From positions 1 to 46,280 of the forward strand of contig NZ_JAMHFY010000035.1 in the NCBI RefSeq assembly GCF_023897015.1: DNA of 46,280 bases, read 5' to 3'. The stretch is from Desulfosporosinus nitroreducens. Lineage in GTDB: Bacteria; Bacillota; Desulfitobacteriia; Desulfitobacteriales; Desulfitobacteriaceae. Below the pieces are notes generated by a model. That model was not told the origin of the DNA, searched no databases, and was given only the letters and a program-made list of their open reading frames with translations. Numbering within the stretch: the stretch's first letter is position 1; every line of letters starts with the position of its first letter. Position numbers and translations under genes: made by a program. Positions 34,051-42,652 of the stretch are shown piece after piece.

Positions 34051-35228
34051 CAATTGTGGGTGGAAAGTTGCAAGGGGTAGAGGCAGTTTATCTAGCAAAG
34101 AAAGCAGGATGGGAAGTTGTCCTTGTTGATATCAACGATTGGGTGCCGGCGGCAGAACTATGTGACGAATTCTGTGTTTTCGATGTCACAAAAGTTGTCA
34201 ACTGGATTCCCTTCTTAAGGGACATAGATCTGATCATTCCCGCTTTAGAGAATCAAGAAGCTTTAGACAGCTTAGTAAGAAGCTCACAATATGCAGGTGT
34301 TCCCATGCTTTTTGATAAGAATGCTTATGAAATATCTTCTTCTAAAATCAGTTCCAACGAAATGTTTGCTCGTACAGGGGTTCCCGCTCCAACCCCATGG
34401 CCGGAGTGCGGTTTTCCTATCATCGTTAAGCCTTCCGGAGCTAGCGGGAGTGAAGGGGTACATAAAGTAAGAAGTGCTGCAGAATTTCAGGACCTATTTG
34501 AAATGGGTTTAACCGACTCAGTGATCGAAGAGTATCTGGAAGGACCTTCATATTCGTTAGAGGTAATCGGTTTCTCAGGAATTTATAAAGTCTTGCATAT
34601 CACAGAACTCCATATGGATGAGAAATACGATTGTAAACGTGTTATCGGTTCAGCAATTCTCCCAGCTCAACTTAGAGAAGAGTTTGAACAGATTGGAATA
34701 AATCTGGCCCGTAACCTCAAACTGAACGGGATTATGGATATTGAGACAATTCTGCATCAAGGCAAGTTAAAAGTCCTAGAAATTGATGCCCGTCTTCCGA
34801 GCCAGACGCCAGTGTCTGTTTTTCATGCAACGGGAATTAATATGCTGGAGATCCTTGGTCAGGCTTTCGTCGAAGGTAAGCCTTGGCAAGAGTTTGAGGT
34901 TAGTGATAAACGTGGAGTGATTTACGAACACATCCATGTCTGGAATGACTGCCTTGAGGTTTGCGGCGAACATATTATGACCGACTCTGGTCCACTCCAC
35001 CTGTATCCGGACTTCTTTGGAGCAGATGAAGCACTTTCCAACTATATACCTGGCAAAATTGATTGGGTAGCAACTTTAATAATTAGTGGAAAGAACCTTC
35101 AAGCTGCCTGGAAGCAACAAGAGGTTGTTATCCAAGCTATTAGGAATGAATGGGGAATCCGAAAATACTATGACAGATGTGAAATGGATGAGGAAACCAC
35201 TGATATAAAATATGCCTCAGGGAGTTGA
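34041..35228 (+). CDS. pylC: 3-methylornithine-lysine ligase
   Basis: The 395-residue ATP-grasp protein starts MRVAIVGGKLQGVEAVYLAKKAGWEVVLVD. It has PIIVKPSGASGSEGVHKV (ATP lid), VIEEYLEGPSYSLEVIGF and MDIETILHQGKLKVLEIDARLPSQTPVSVFHATGINML. It joins lysine to 3-methylornithine with ATP. ATG at 34041 lies inside the end of pylB, and its own stop overlaps the pylD start region, so translation is coupled through the three genes. Confidence 0.97.
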   Translation: MRVAIVGGKLQGVEAVYLAKKAGWEVVLVDINDWVPAAELCDEFCVFDVTKVVNWIPFLRDIDLIIPALENQEALDSLVRSSQYAGVPMLFDKNAYEISSSKISSNEMFARTGVPAPTPWPECGFPIIVKPSGASGSEGVHKVRSAAEFQDLFEMGLTDSVIEEYLEGPSYSLEVIGFSGIYKVLHITELHMDEKYDCKRVIGSAILPAQLREEFEQIGINLARNLKLNGIMDIETILHQGKLKVLEIDARLPSQTPVSVFHATGINMLEILGQAFVEGKPWQEFEVSDKRGVIYEHIHVWNDCLEVCGEHIMTDSGPLHLYPDFFGADEALSNYIPGKIDWVATLIISGKNLQAAWKQQEVVIQAIRNEWGIRKYYDRCEMDEETTDIKYASGS

Positions 35229-35233
35229 TCATA

Positions 35234-36061
35234 TTGACGCGGCTAAAGGTGGAGGATGTCGTTGAAATCCCCCAGACGTTGGAGGAATACAACTTAGAAT
35301 TGATTAGAAAAACAGGTTGCTCTTTAAGAGAAATCTCTGCCCGTGCAGCAGGGCTTGGAGTCAGTGGAGAGTTATCTCATCACCACTTAAAAGTAGCAGT
35401 GATTCCGATGTCCTGTGGTCAAGGAATCATTGAGGGATTCGCGGAGTCCGTAGCAAGTATTATAAGTTATTTAGGATTTAATGTTGTAATTACTCAAAGC
35501 TGGGATGCTGGCGGAGTTGCAGAGGCAGTACAAGGTGGTTCAGAAATCTTATTCATGGCGGATGATGAACGCTTCGTTGCCGTCAATGTGCGTTCGGGTA
35601 AGGTTTCAGATAATGGTGATGCAACAGGAAGAGGGTACGCGACAGGGCTAGAACGGATGTGTAATGGGTTAGAAGGCAAAAAGGTATTGGTAATTGGGGC
35701 AGGCCCAGTGGGACATGGTGCAGCAACAGCCCTTGCCCGTTTGGGAGCTGAGGTTGGTGTTTATGACATTGAGGGATCATCAAGCGAAAGGTTATCCAAG
35801 GATTTAGAGAAACTGGGATATACCGTTGAGATCGAAACGAATTTATATGAGGCTTTAGATCACTATCGCATTTTTCTAGATGCTTGTCCTGCCCAAGATG
35901 TCATTTTAACGAAATATATTACCAAAGAAACTATGATTGCAGCTCCGGGAATACCCCTTGGAGTCGAGGCGTCTGGGGTCGGGCAGGTTTCAGCCAGATT
36001 GCTTCATGATCCTTTGCAAATAGGCGTGTCTACCATGATGTTCGACGTATTACAGAGGTGA
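35234..36061 (+). CDS. pylD: Pyrrolysine synthase (final oxidation and ring closure)
   Basis: The 275-residue dehydrogenase has VIPMSCGQGIIEGFAESVASIISYLGFNV, FMADDERFVAVN and the NAD-binding KKVLVIGAGPVGHGAATALARLGAEVGVYD. The C-terminal IPLGVEASGVGQVSARLLHDPLQIGVSTMMFD is diagnostic of PylD. It oxidises 3-methylornithyl-lysine to the semialdehyde that cyclises to pyrrolysine. I choose TTG at 35234, about ten bases after CAGGGAG and giving MTRLKVEDV; a TTG at 35225 is too close to that site. Confidence 0.96.
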   Translation: MTRLKVEDVVEIPQTLEEYNLELIRKTGCSLREISARAAGLGVSGELSHHHLKVAVIPMSCGQGIIEGFAESVASIISYLGFNVVITQSWDAGGVAEAVQGGSEILFMADDERFVAVNVRSGKVSDNGDATGRGYATGLERMCNGLEGKKVLVIGAGPVGHGAATALARLGAEVGVYDIEGSSSERLSKDLEKLGYTVEIETNLYEALDHYRIFLDACPAQDVILTKYITKETMIAAPGIPLGVEASGVGQVSARLLHDPLQIGVSTMMFDVLQR

Positions 36062-36177
36062 CTTATTAGGGTGGAGTCCTGCTCCCCTAAAGTCTAGTCA
36101 GACTATACAGAGCTTAGCACCGCTTAAACTGTTTAACTCGTATCACATGAATTGCTGGATTGATTGGAGTGGGATCA

Positions 36178-36501
36178 GTGACAGTAGATGCATCAAAAAA
36201 GAAGCGTTTTTATCGCAAGAATGTAGATTTTTTCAAATTCGTTGAGAGGCTTAAGTTATGGCCGTCCAGAAGTGGAATTCTGCATGGTGTTAAAACTATG
36301 ACAATCAGAGGAAATACTGCTGAAATCGTTACGCATTGCAATGAAAAGTTTCAGATCTATAATTCTAAACATAGTCGTGCAGCACGTTGTCTTCGTAATA
36401 AATTGTTTTTTCATGCCTGTACTGCCTGTAAAATCCCAGGGTGGAAATTAGAAAAATATTCCTCAACCCATGTTAATCAAAACTATGGATCGCGCTTATA
36501 G
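36178..36501 (+). CDS. pylSn: Pyrrolysyl-tRNA synthetase, N-terminal tRNA-binding domain
   Basis: The 107-residue basic protein has KKKRFYRKNVDFFKFVERLKLWPSRSGILHGVKTM, EIVTHCNEKFQIYNSKHSRAARCLRNKLF and CTACKIPGWKLEKYSSTH. These include the His/Cys zinc-binding residues of the PylS N-domain. It binds tRNA-Pyl tightly and assists PylSc. GTG at 36178 has GGAGTGGGA upstream. The stop is UAG, after which the same frame stays open for 74 more codons to 36726, through the mttC start. Confidence 0.95.
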   Translation: MTVDASKKKRFYRKNVDFFKFVERLKLWPSRSGILHGVKTMTIRGNTAEIVTHCNEKFQIYNSKHSRAARCLRNKLFFHACTACKIPGWKLEKYSSTHVNQNYGSRL

Positions 36502-36580
36502 AGGTCAGTCTTAGGGTGTGTTTTAACAACAATAATGCTTGTTCTTATCCATCAGTTAAAGTGCAAGCTTTATTATAAAA

Positions 36581-36607
36581 GCCTTACCTATACAGCGGAA
36601 GGTTTTT
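36581..36607 (+). terminator. Weak hairpin before mttC
   Basis: GCCTTACC and GGAAGGT can pair with one bulge, followed by TTTTTC. This could reduce read-through from pylSn into mttC or form part of the mttC leader. Confidence 0.35.
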
Positions 36608-36668
36608 CTCAGGGACTAACTCTTTGTTTATGGTACTTATTACTTGAAAAAGAGGAGGAAATTAAGGA

Positions 36669-37307
36669 ATGTCTAACTATGCGGATCTTGCACAAAGTGT
36701 TATTGAGGGTCAAAAGGATAAGGTAAAGGAACATGTTCAAAATCTAATTGCAGCAGGTAACAGTCCTTTAGAAATCGTAAACGAGGGTTTAATTGCTGGA
36801 ATGAATGTTGTTGGGGTTCGATTCAAAGCTGGGGATATGTACGTTCCTGAAGTTCTCATGGCAGCTAAAAGCATGACAGGCGGACTAGAGATTGTTAAAC
36901 CCTTAATCGCTGCTGCCGACCAAAAAAGCAAAGGGAAAATTCTGCTGGGAACGGTAAAAGGGGACCTGCACGACATTGGTAAAAATCTTGTTGGTATGCT
37001 GATTGAAAGTGGAGGTCTTGAAGTTATTAATATGGGAGTAGATATCTCGGCTGAAGATTTTATTGATGCCATTATTGAGCATGAACCCGATATTCTTGCC
37101 CTGTCCGCTCTTCTAACTACAACGATGCCAGCTATGCAAGATATCATTGAAATGTTACAAGAAGAGGAACTCAGAGACAAAATAAAAGTAATTATTGGGG
37201 GAGCCCCGGTTTCTCAGGAGTATGCTGACACGATTGGTGCGGACGGTTATGCCCCGGATGCAGGCTCGGCGGTTGAACTTTGCAAGAGACTTTTGGCATC
37301 CAAATAA
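36669..37307 (+). CDS. mttC: Trimethylamine corrinoid protein
   Basis: The 212-residue protein has an N-terminal helical cap (MSNYADLAQSVIEGQKDKVKEHVQNLI...FKAGDMYVPEVLMAAKSM). The B12-binding Rossmann domain carries the base-off motif GDLHDIGKNL (Asp99-x-His101-x-x-Gly104), ALLTTTMPAM and IGGAPVS. It carries the cobalamin that accepts a methyl group from MttB. AGGAGG precedes the ATG. In bacteria the methyl group usually goes on to tetrahydrofolate through an MtvA/MtgA-like enzyme, which is not in the window, nor is a Ram-type activator. Confidence 0.94.
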   Translation: MSNYADLAQSVIEGQKDKVKEHVQNLIAAGNSPLEIVNEGLIAGMNVVGVRFKAGDMYVPEVLMAAKSMTGGLEIVKPLIAAADQKSKGKILLGTVKGDLHDIGKNLVGMLIESGGLEVINMGVDISAEDFIDAIIEHEPDILALSALLTTTMPAMQDIIEMLQEEELRDKIKVIIGGAPVSQEYADTIGADGYAPDAGSAVELCKRLLASK

Positions 37308-37423
37308 ATAGGAGCAATAATTGATAAATGGGTATTTAAGGGGGTGATTTCTCCGCGCAATTAGAGTTTCAGGTATACCAAACTTGTATCTTAGAGCTCT
37401 TAAAATATATGGAGGTGATTTTT

Positions 37424-38947
37424 TTGACATTCAGAGGTATACATGCTGGTTCCACCCGAATGGATGGAATCGGGCTGAATATGTTTACCAACGATGAGCT
37501 GTACGATGTCCATTTGGCTACACTAGACCTGCTTTGGGATGTCGGGGTAAAAGTTGAAAGTGAAGAGGCACGTGAAATATTTTATAGTGCCGGATGTACT
37601 CTTGACAGGAACACAAACATTGTCAAAATACCAGCGCACTTAGTAGAGGATGCTATTCGTTCAATACCTAAGACATTTAGAGCTTGTGGAAGAAAGCGCG
37701 AAAATGATTGGCTGAATGAAGGAAATCGGACAGGTTTTGTTAACTTTGGAGAAGCTATCCGAATGATTGACCCTTATACTCGGAAACTGAGAAAACCATT
37801 CAAAAAAGACGTTGATGATGTCACTCGTTTCTGTGAGGCAATGGATCAGATTATTGTCTTTGAAAGAGCTTTAGGGCCCTCAGAAGTTGATCCGGATGTT
37901 GCTCAAGTGCATATTGCAGAATCCTTCTATAACTTTTCGACGAAGCACGCCTATATCGGTATGAATCGCCCTGAAAACATGCGCGCAGTTGCAAAAATGG
38001 GCTATGTTGTTTCTGGTGGAGAAGATAAATTCCGTGAAAGGCCCCTTTTCTCACAAAGTACAGATCCAGTGGCTCCCCTTGTTCATGCTAAGGGTGCAAC
38101 AGATACACTGCTTCAAGCAATTCGCTTGGGCGTCCCAGCTAAAATTAACTCTATGGGTCTTGCTGGCGGAACAACCTGTGTACACCTCGCAAGTACACTA
38201 GTGACACATAACGCCGAAATTCTAAGCATGTTTGTCTTGGGTCAGCTTGAAAAAAGAGGGTATCCGATGGTCTATGGAACTTCCACAACCATGATGGATC
38301 TGAGAACAACCGTTGCTTGCGTCGGAACTCCAGAACTGGCTCTCTTCAGCGCAGCCTGTGCCAAACTCTCACAATTCTATAATATTCCTGTCTGGGTAGC
38401 CGGTGGATAGACGGATAGCAAAGTACCGGATGCCCAAGCAGCTCATGAGTTTACCCTGACCGCTTTATTACCAGCGTTAGCAGGCGCTAACATGATATAT
38501 GGTCTAGGGATGCTCGAAGGTGGCTTAACTTGGGACTACGCTCAAATGGCTATGCAGAATGAAATGGCTCGCATGATTATGCATACCATTAAAGGAATTC
38601 CGATAAGTGATGAGAAAATGGCCTTGGAAGTTGTCCGTTCGGTAGGTATCGGCGGAGAATTCATTAGCCATGATCACACTTACGCACATTTCAAAGAGCT
38701 GTCTAAAACGGAATTGTTAGATCGCAGAAATCGAGAGAACTGGGAAGCAGCTGGCAGTAAGGATATTGTCGAAACTTCCTATGCAAAATCGATTGATATT
38801 CTTGAGAACTACGAAAATCAAAATCCTCTTCCGGAAGATATCCAACGCCAGTTAAAGGAAATTGTCTTAGAAGCAGAAGCAGAAACGACAGAGATTAAGG
38901 CGAAGGAAAAAGAAGCTAGAAGAAGACCGCGAAAACCCAAATTCTAA
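37424..38947 (+). CDS. mttB: Trimethylamine methyltransferase with in-frame UAG (pyrrolysine)
   Basis: The frame runs 507 codons with one TAG at 38408-38410, codon 329. The flanks are VWVAGG-UAG-TDSKVPDAQAAHE, the exact setting of pyrrolysine in MttB. After the UAG the same frame continues with LTALLPALAGANMIYGLGMLEGGLTW and 176 further family-like residues, so this is recoding and not truncation. MttB transfers a methyl from trimethylamine to MttC. TTG at 37424 follows GGAGGTG; an ATG at 37409 overlaps that site. The UAG separates it from non-Pyl MttB homologues such as glycine betaine methyltransferases and argues for TMA as substrate. Confidence 0.97.
38408..38410 (+). other. Pyrrolysine codon (UAG) in mttB
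   Basis: The in-frame TAG lies between GTAGCCGGTGGA and ACGGATAGCAAA. It corresponds to the substrate-binding pyrrolysine of the MttB barrel. It is read by the tRNA-Pyl at 30511-30582. Confidence 0.95.
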
Positions 38948-38951
38948 GCAA

Positions 38952-38990
38952 AAAACAAGGAGCTGTGAGTATTCACCAGCTCCTTGTTTT
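38952..38990. terminator. Terminator of mttB, facing the activator gene
   Basis: AAAACAAGGAGCTG pairs with CAGCTCCTTGTTTT, with a further TGA/TCA pairing in the loop. It lies between convergent genes and can serve both. Confidence 0.85.
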
Positions 38991-39072
38991 ATTAGTTTCT
39001 GCCTCAATATCCAAATCAGACTTTGGGCCGTAAATCCGTGCAAAATCTGGGCTTTCGAGAAATTAGCAAACC

Positions 39073-40488
39073 CTAGTTAAGCTCGCTGTGCGCTGATGGG
39101 CAGTATTTCCGAATCAGACGATTCGCTTTACTTTGACTGATGTCCAGAACCTTAGCCACTTCGTAAGAACTTCCAAAATTCTTATAGGCTTGAATGATCA
39201 AGTTCTTCTCAACATTACAAATGGCATCATCGAGGGAAAGTGGTTGCCTAGGCTTCTGAGGGAAAGTTTCTGCTTGAGGCTCCGCCATGGTTTGGAAGGA
39301 TTGGGGGAGGTCACATTCATCAATGACTTTGTCTTGGGTTACTACAGTAAGACGTTCAATAATATTCTCAAGTTCTCGAACATTCCCAGGCCACGGGTAT
39401 TGTTTAAATAGTTCGTAGCATTTCGAACTGAATTCATGTTCGAGTTTATACTTCTTATTAAATTTAGCTAGAATAAATTGAGATAAGGGAATAATTTCTT
39501 CTCTTCTGTCTCTTAAAGGAGGAAGAGTAAGTTCAAAGATATTCAGCCTATAATATAAGTCTTCGCGAAAAGTACCTTTTTTAATCATCTCTTGTAAGTT
39601 ACGGTTTGTGGCTGCGATTACTCTGCACTGGACTTGCTGAATCTCGCGGCCTCCTACCTTAAAGTATTGGTTTTCATGAAGAACCTGTAATAGTTTGGCT
39701 TGCATTCTTGGAGAAAGTTCGGCAATTTCGTCCAGAAAAAGGGTTCCATCATTGGCTAACTCGATTAAACCTATATTGCCCTTGACGTTGGCTCCGGTAA
39801 AAGCACCTTTAGAATATCCAAACATCTCGGCCTCCATGAGTTCTGAAGGAATGGAAGCACAATTAACTGTAATGAATGGGCCGTCTTTGTAGGGGCTCTG
39901 ATTGTGAATATACTTAGCCATATGTCCTTTTCCTGAGCCAGATTCACCCAGCAGAAGTACGGTTGAATTTACGGCTGAAATGCGCCGGACAAGTTTGAGC
40001 AGAGATTCCATTTTTGGGCTTTGACATATAAAGTCGGGAATGTTCATTTCTTTTTTTCGAAGGACTTCCACTTCCATTTTATAGCGTTTTAGCAACTCTA
40101 TGCTTTTATCTAGTTCATGCTTCATTCCTTCTGACTCTGTAACATCTCTGGAATTCTCAATGATTAGTTCGATGTTACCTTCAGAGTCAAAGACTGGGGT
40201 TGCAGTTGTGAGTAGCGTCTTTCCAGTACATGTTTTTTGTTCAAGGGTTATGCTCATTTTTTTATCAATTGCAATGGGACTAACCCGAGGACCCCAATAT
40301 TTCTTTTCGGATATCTCACGAGATTTTTTACCAATAATTTCAGATGCTTTTACCCCATAATGCTTCTCACAGACATTGTTAACATAAATGACAATACCCA
40401 TAGCATTTGTAACATAGATTTCATCATGGGAATTGTCTAAGATTTTCTTTAAGGTATTAAAATCGAGTTCTGTAGTTCCTGAATCCAA
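39073..40488 (-). CDS. PAS-domain sigma-54-dependent activator
   Basis: The 471-residue protein has a PAS domain (about residues 10-115), a linker, and an AAA+ domain with Walker A GESGSGK (181-187), the sigma-54 contact loop GAFTGA (228-233) and Walker B GTLFLDEI. The C-terminal Fis-type helix-turn-helix (SYEVAKVLDISQSKANRLIRKY) completes it. It hydrolyses ATP to open sigma-54 promoters after binding upstream. TTG at 40488 follows AAGGAGG. It is divergent from the transporter gene and sits among four sigma-54 promoters, so it is their likely activator. The PAS ligand is unknown. The stop is UAG. Confidence 0.93.
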   Translation of the reverse strand: MDSGTTELDFNTLKKILDNSHDEIYVTNAMGIVIYVNNVCEKHYGVKASEIIGKKSREISEKKYWGPRVSPIAIDKKMSITLEQKTCTGKTLLTTATPVFDSEGNIELIIENSRDVTESEGMKHELDKSIELLKRYKMEVEVLRKKEMNIPDFICQSPKMESLLKLVRRISAVNSTVLLLGESGSGKGHMAKYIHNQSPYKDGPFITVNCASIPSELMEAEMFGYSKGAFTGANVKGNIGLIELANDGTLFLDEIAELSPRMQAKLLQVLHENQYFKVGGREIQQVQCRVIAATNRNLQEMIKKGTFREDLYYRLNIFELTLPPLRDRREEIIPLSQFILAKFNKKYKLEHEFSSKCYELFKQYPWPGNVRELENIIERLTVVTQDKVIDECDLPQSFQTMAEPQAETFPQKPRQPLSLDDAICNVEKNLIIQAYKNFGSSYEVAKVLDISQSKANRLIRKYCPSAHSELN

Positions 40489-40712
40489 ACTAATGACCTC
40501 CTTAAACTCGAGTTCATGGTATGGTTATAGAATAGATAGAAAATCTTCTCAAATACAGATAGATAAGTCTGTAATGGATTCTGACAATCTAACATTAATT
40601 TCGTCATAAAATGAGAATATCCTCTTGAATCCTTAAATAATAACTAACATCTCAATTATACAATAAAAATCCTCATAGCATAGCCTGGCATTTTATCATT
40701 CTATAAATAGAT

Positions 40713-40729
40713 TTGACTTAACGAGTCAA
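40713..40729. promoter_or_regulatory. Palindrome, candidate activator site upstream of the transporter promoter
   Basis: TTGACTTAACGAGTCAA has perfect 6-bp arms and lies 84 bp before the -24/-12 element at 40813. A second TGACTT (40733-40738) is adjacent. The half-site recurs upstream of the other sigma-54 promoters. Confidence 0.5.
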
Positions 40730-40812
40730 CCATGACTTGCTATGAAGTAGGCTGATTTCACAAATATCTGATAATTAAGCAGTTTCTCAGGATTTAATAC
40801 TCATGTGAAGAA

Positions 40813-40828
40813 TGGCATGGTTTTTGCA
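40813..40828 (+). promoter_or_regulatory. Sigma-54 promoter of the transporter gene
   Basis: TGGCATGGTTTTTGCA is a near-consensus -24/-12 element. It is followed by a long leader of about 210 bases (40840-41053) with several small hairpins, for example GGGCAATTTTACCC. No known riboswitch is recognised and there is no other gene in 40489-41053. Confidence 0.88.
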
Positions 40829-41053
40829 TTATTCATATAATTATCAATCGGTGTCAGGTAAATGAGAGTAGTGAAGGTGAGGTGAAACCTAATTCTCTAA
40901 CAATGTAAACAAGGGAGAGGGGCAATTTTACCCAAAATAGTCCATGAGATCAACATACTATGATGCGACTATTGTAGTTTACAAGGTGTTAGAACTATCG
41001 TAACGGGCGGGTAAAGGTACGTAATGTATTAATTATGCGTGAGGAGGGAATTT

Positions 41054-42061
41054 ATGGCGTTAAATACTGCGAAAAATGTCCAAGTGATGCAAACAGCTCA
41101 GGAACTTGGTCATGCCAAAAAAGGACTTATCTATGGCGTAATTTCTGGTGCCACATGGGGGCTTGATGGAGTTATTCTTGGAATGGCGTTGGCCATGGCG
41201 CCGTTTACCGGTGGAGCTACTCTTTCTGTTTATGCAGGTTCTTTAGCAGGCGCAGCAATGCATGATGGTTTTGCTGGTTTTTGGCTCTTTTTCTATAACC
41301 TTTTTACCGGAAGAGCAAGTGAATATTTCCGGACGTTGCGTACTCGGCCAGGAAAAGTTGTCGTTTTAGCGGCACTTTTTGGGGGTCCAATAGCTATGTC
41401 GGGATATTTGTTAGGAATAAACATGGCGGGAGCTTCTTATGCCTTGGCTATAACGGCTATGTACCCTGCGGTCGGAGCTATTCTTGCGGTCTTTGTTTTA
41501 AAAGAAAAGATTATCCCAAGAGTTTGGGCTGGGATTATCCTTTGTGTTGGTGGTGCTGTTGTAGTGGGATATGTTCCACCAGCAGGTGATTTCCCTGATT
41601 TCTATTTAGGACTTGCATTCTCTTTGCTTGCTACATTAGGCTGGGGGATGGAAGGCGTACTTTCAACCTATGGAATGGATATGGCAGATCCAGATATTGC
41701 GATTGGAATCCGCGAGGCTACATCGTTTTTTGTTTATCTCATCGGAATATTACCTATTGCGGCTGGGGTTGTTGTTTTTTGGGATGCCTTTAAAGAAGTT
41801 AGCGTTTATTATGTCGCAGTTGCGGGTGCACTGGGGGCATTATCCTATGTTTGTTGGTATAGGGCATTGAATATGACCGGGGTAGGTCGAGCGATGGCTC
41901 TCAATGTAACATACGCCTTGTGGGCTGTTTTCTTTAGCTGGCTATTAATTCCTGGTTTTGAGCTTACTGTTACTCTCGTCGTTGGGGCTGTCATTATTAC
42001 CCTGGGAACTATTTTGGTCACAGCAAATCCCAAAGAGCTCTTGAAATTAAGAAAAGTATAA
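41054..42061 (+). CDS. DMT/EamA family transporter, possibly choline (LicB-like)
   Basis: The 335-residue protein has about ten hydrophobic helices in two EamA-like halves. GLIYGVISGATWGLDGVILGMAL starts the first half, and GLAFSLLATLGWGMEGVLSTYGMD with YVCWYRALNMTGVGRAMALNVTYALWAVFFSWL the second. It acts in the cytoplasmic membrane. ATG at 41054 has GAGGAGGGA upstream; an in-frame GTG at 41039 lies before that site. The DMT superfamily includes the LicB choline importers, and a LicA-like kinase is near. Uptake of choline or another quaternary amine is therefore inferred. It is the first gene of a sigma-54-driven pair. Confidence 0.82.
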   Translation: MALNTAKNVQVMQTAQELGHAKKGLIYGVISGATWGLDGVILGMALAMAPFTGGATLSVYAGSLAGAAMHDGFAGFWLFFYNLFTGRASEYFRTLRTRPGKVVVLAALFGGPIAMSGYLLGINMAGASYALAITAMYPAVGAILAVFVLKEKIIPRVWAGIILCVGGAVVVGYVPPAGDFPDFYLGLAFSLLATLGWGMEGVLSTYGMDMADPDIAIGIREATSFFVYLIGILPIAAGVVVFWDAFKEVSVYYVAVAGALGALSYVCWYRALNMTGVGRAMALNVTYALWAVFFSWLLIPGFELTVTLVVGAVIITLGTILVTANPKELLKLRKV

Positions 42062-42075
42062 GAGGGGGATTATTG

Positions 42076-42357
42076 ATGAAACTACCAATGCGTTTTCGAA
42101 TGCTGCATTTGCTTTCGAAAAATGAGAGCTTATCTGAAATAACCATGCAGGAAGCACTGAGACCAGAGTATGGTCAGGAAGGCCAGTTCAAAGAGGCCAG
42201 TATCGATAACCACTTTCAATCTATGTTAGCAGTAGGTCTTATTGAGATTAAGGAAGTTTCGATTGGTGCTAATGGGAAATTAACACATGAGTATAGAATT
42301 ACGGACTATGGGACTGGACGATTAAGTTATTTGCCCAAAGAGTGGCAAGGAATGTAA
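42076..42357 (+). CDS. Small winged-helix-like protein, unrecognised
   Basis: The 93-residue protein MKLPMRFRMLHLLSKNESL...SEITMQEALRPEYGQEGQF ends with LSYLPKEWQGM. The layout (three short helices, then ANGKLTHEYRITDYGTGRLSYL as a beta wing) resembles PadR- or MarR-like winged helices in miniature. It starts 14 bases after the transporter with GAGGGGGAT upstream, so the two are one operon. It could be a regulator of the BMC/transport locus. I do not recognise a named family. Confidence 0.65.
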   Translation: MKLPMRFRMLHLLSKNESLSEITMQEALRPEYGQEGQFKEASIDNHFQSMLAVGLIEIKEVSIGANGKLTHEYRITDYGTGRLSYLPKEWQGM

Positions 42358-42444
42358 TCCGATTAGATATAGAATCAAGAGAGGTCGGCTCGAGATGGTA
42401 CTGAACAGTCTTATTGATTAGAAGTTTCAAGTGTACATTATTCA

Positions 42445-42477
42445 AAAATGGCTAATGGATGATTCCTTAGCCATTTT
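42445..42477 (+). terminator. Terminator of the transporter operon
   Basis: AAAATGGCTAA pairs perfectly with TTAGCCATTTT around an 11-nt loop. The rest of 42358-42850 has no gene but carries regulatory elements. Confidence 0.7.
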
Positions 42478-42547
42478 GTCAATTTAATGCTCTCCTTCAA
42501 GGAATCTTTTGTTTGATGGAGATGTAGGTGAAAAATTATGGGTAATA

Positions 42548-42568
42548 CATGACTTATTATAAGTCATG
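42548..42568. promoter_or_regulatory. Perfect palindrome, candidate activator site upstream of the BMC promoter
   Basis: The arms CATGACTT and AAGTCATG are perfect inverted repeats around ATTAT. The site lies 165 bp upstream of the sigma-54 element at 42733, a normal distance for an enhancer-like site. It contains the TGACTT half-site twice. Confidence 0.6.
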
Positions 42569-42652
42569 CAGACTCAAGATTCGGAAATTAATTGTGAGAT
42601 TTGGATTCAATCGTGTTCTGATATAGAGGTATTAAGTGAAAATTGGTTCGCT

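Noticed and set aside
36535-36726. Independent 63-residue gene between pylSn and mttC
   Set aside because: It has no ribosome site, overlaps mttC and shows no family features; it is kept only as a possible read-through tail of pylSn.
36530-37408. Separate sigma-54 promoter for mttC or mttB
   Set aside because: No GG-N10-GC element with TGGCA/TTGCA was found in either gap, so these genes are probably expressed from the pylB operon or from another promoter.
37409-38410. mttB as two genes or a truncated pseudogene
   Set aside because: The frame is unchanged across the UAG, the flanking residues match the pyrrolysine site, and the full decoding machinery is adjacent.
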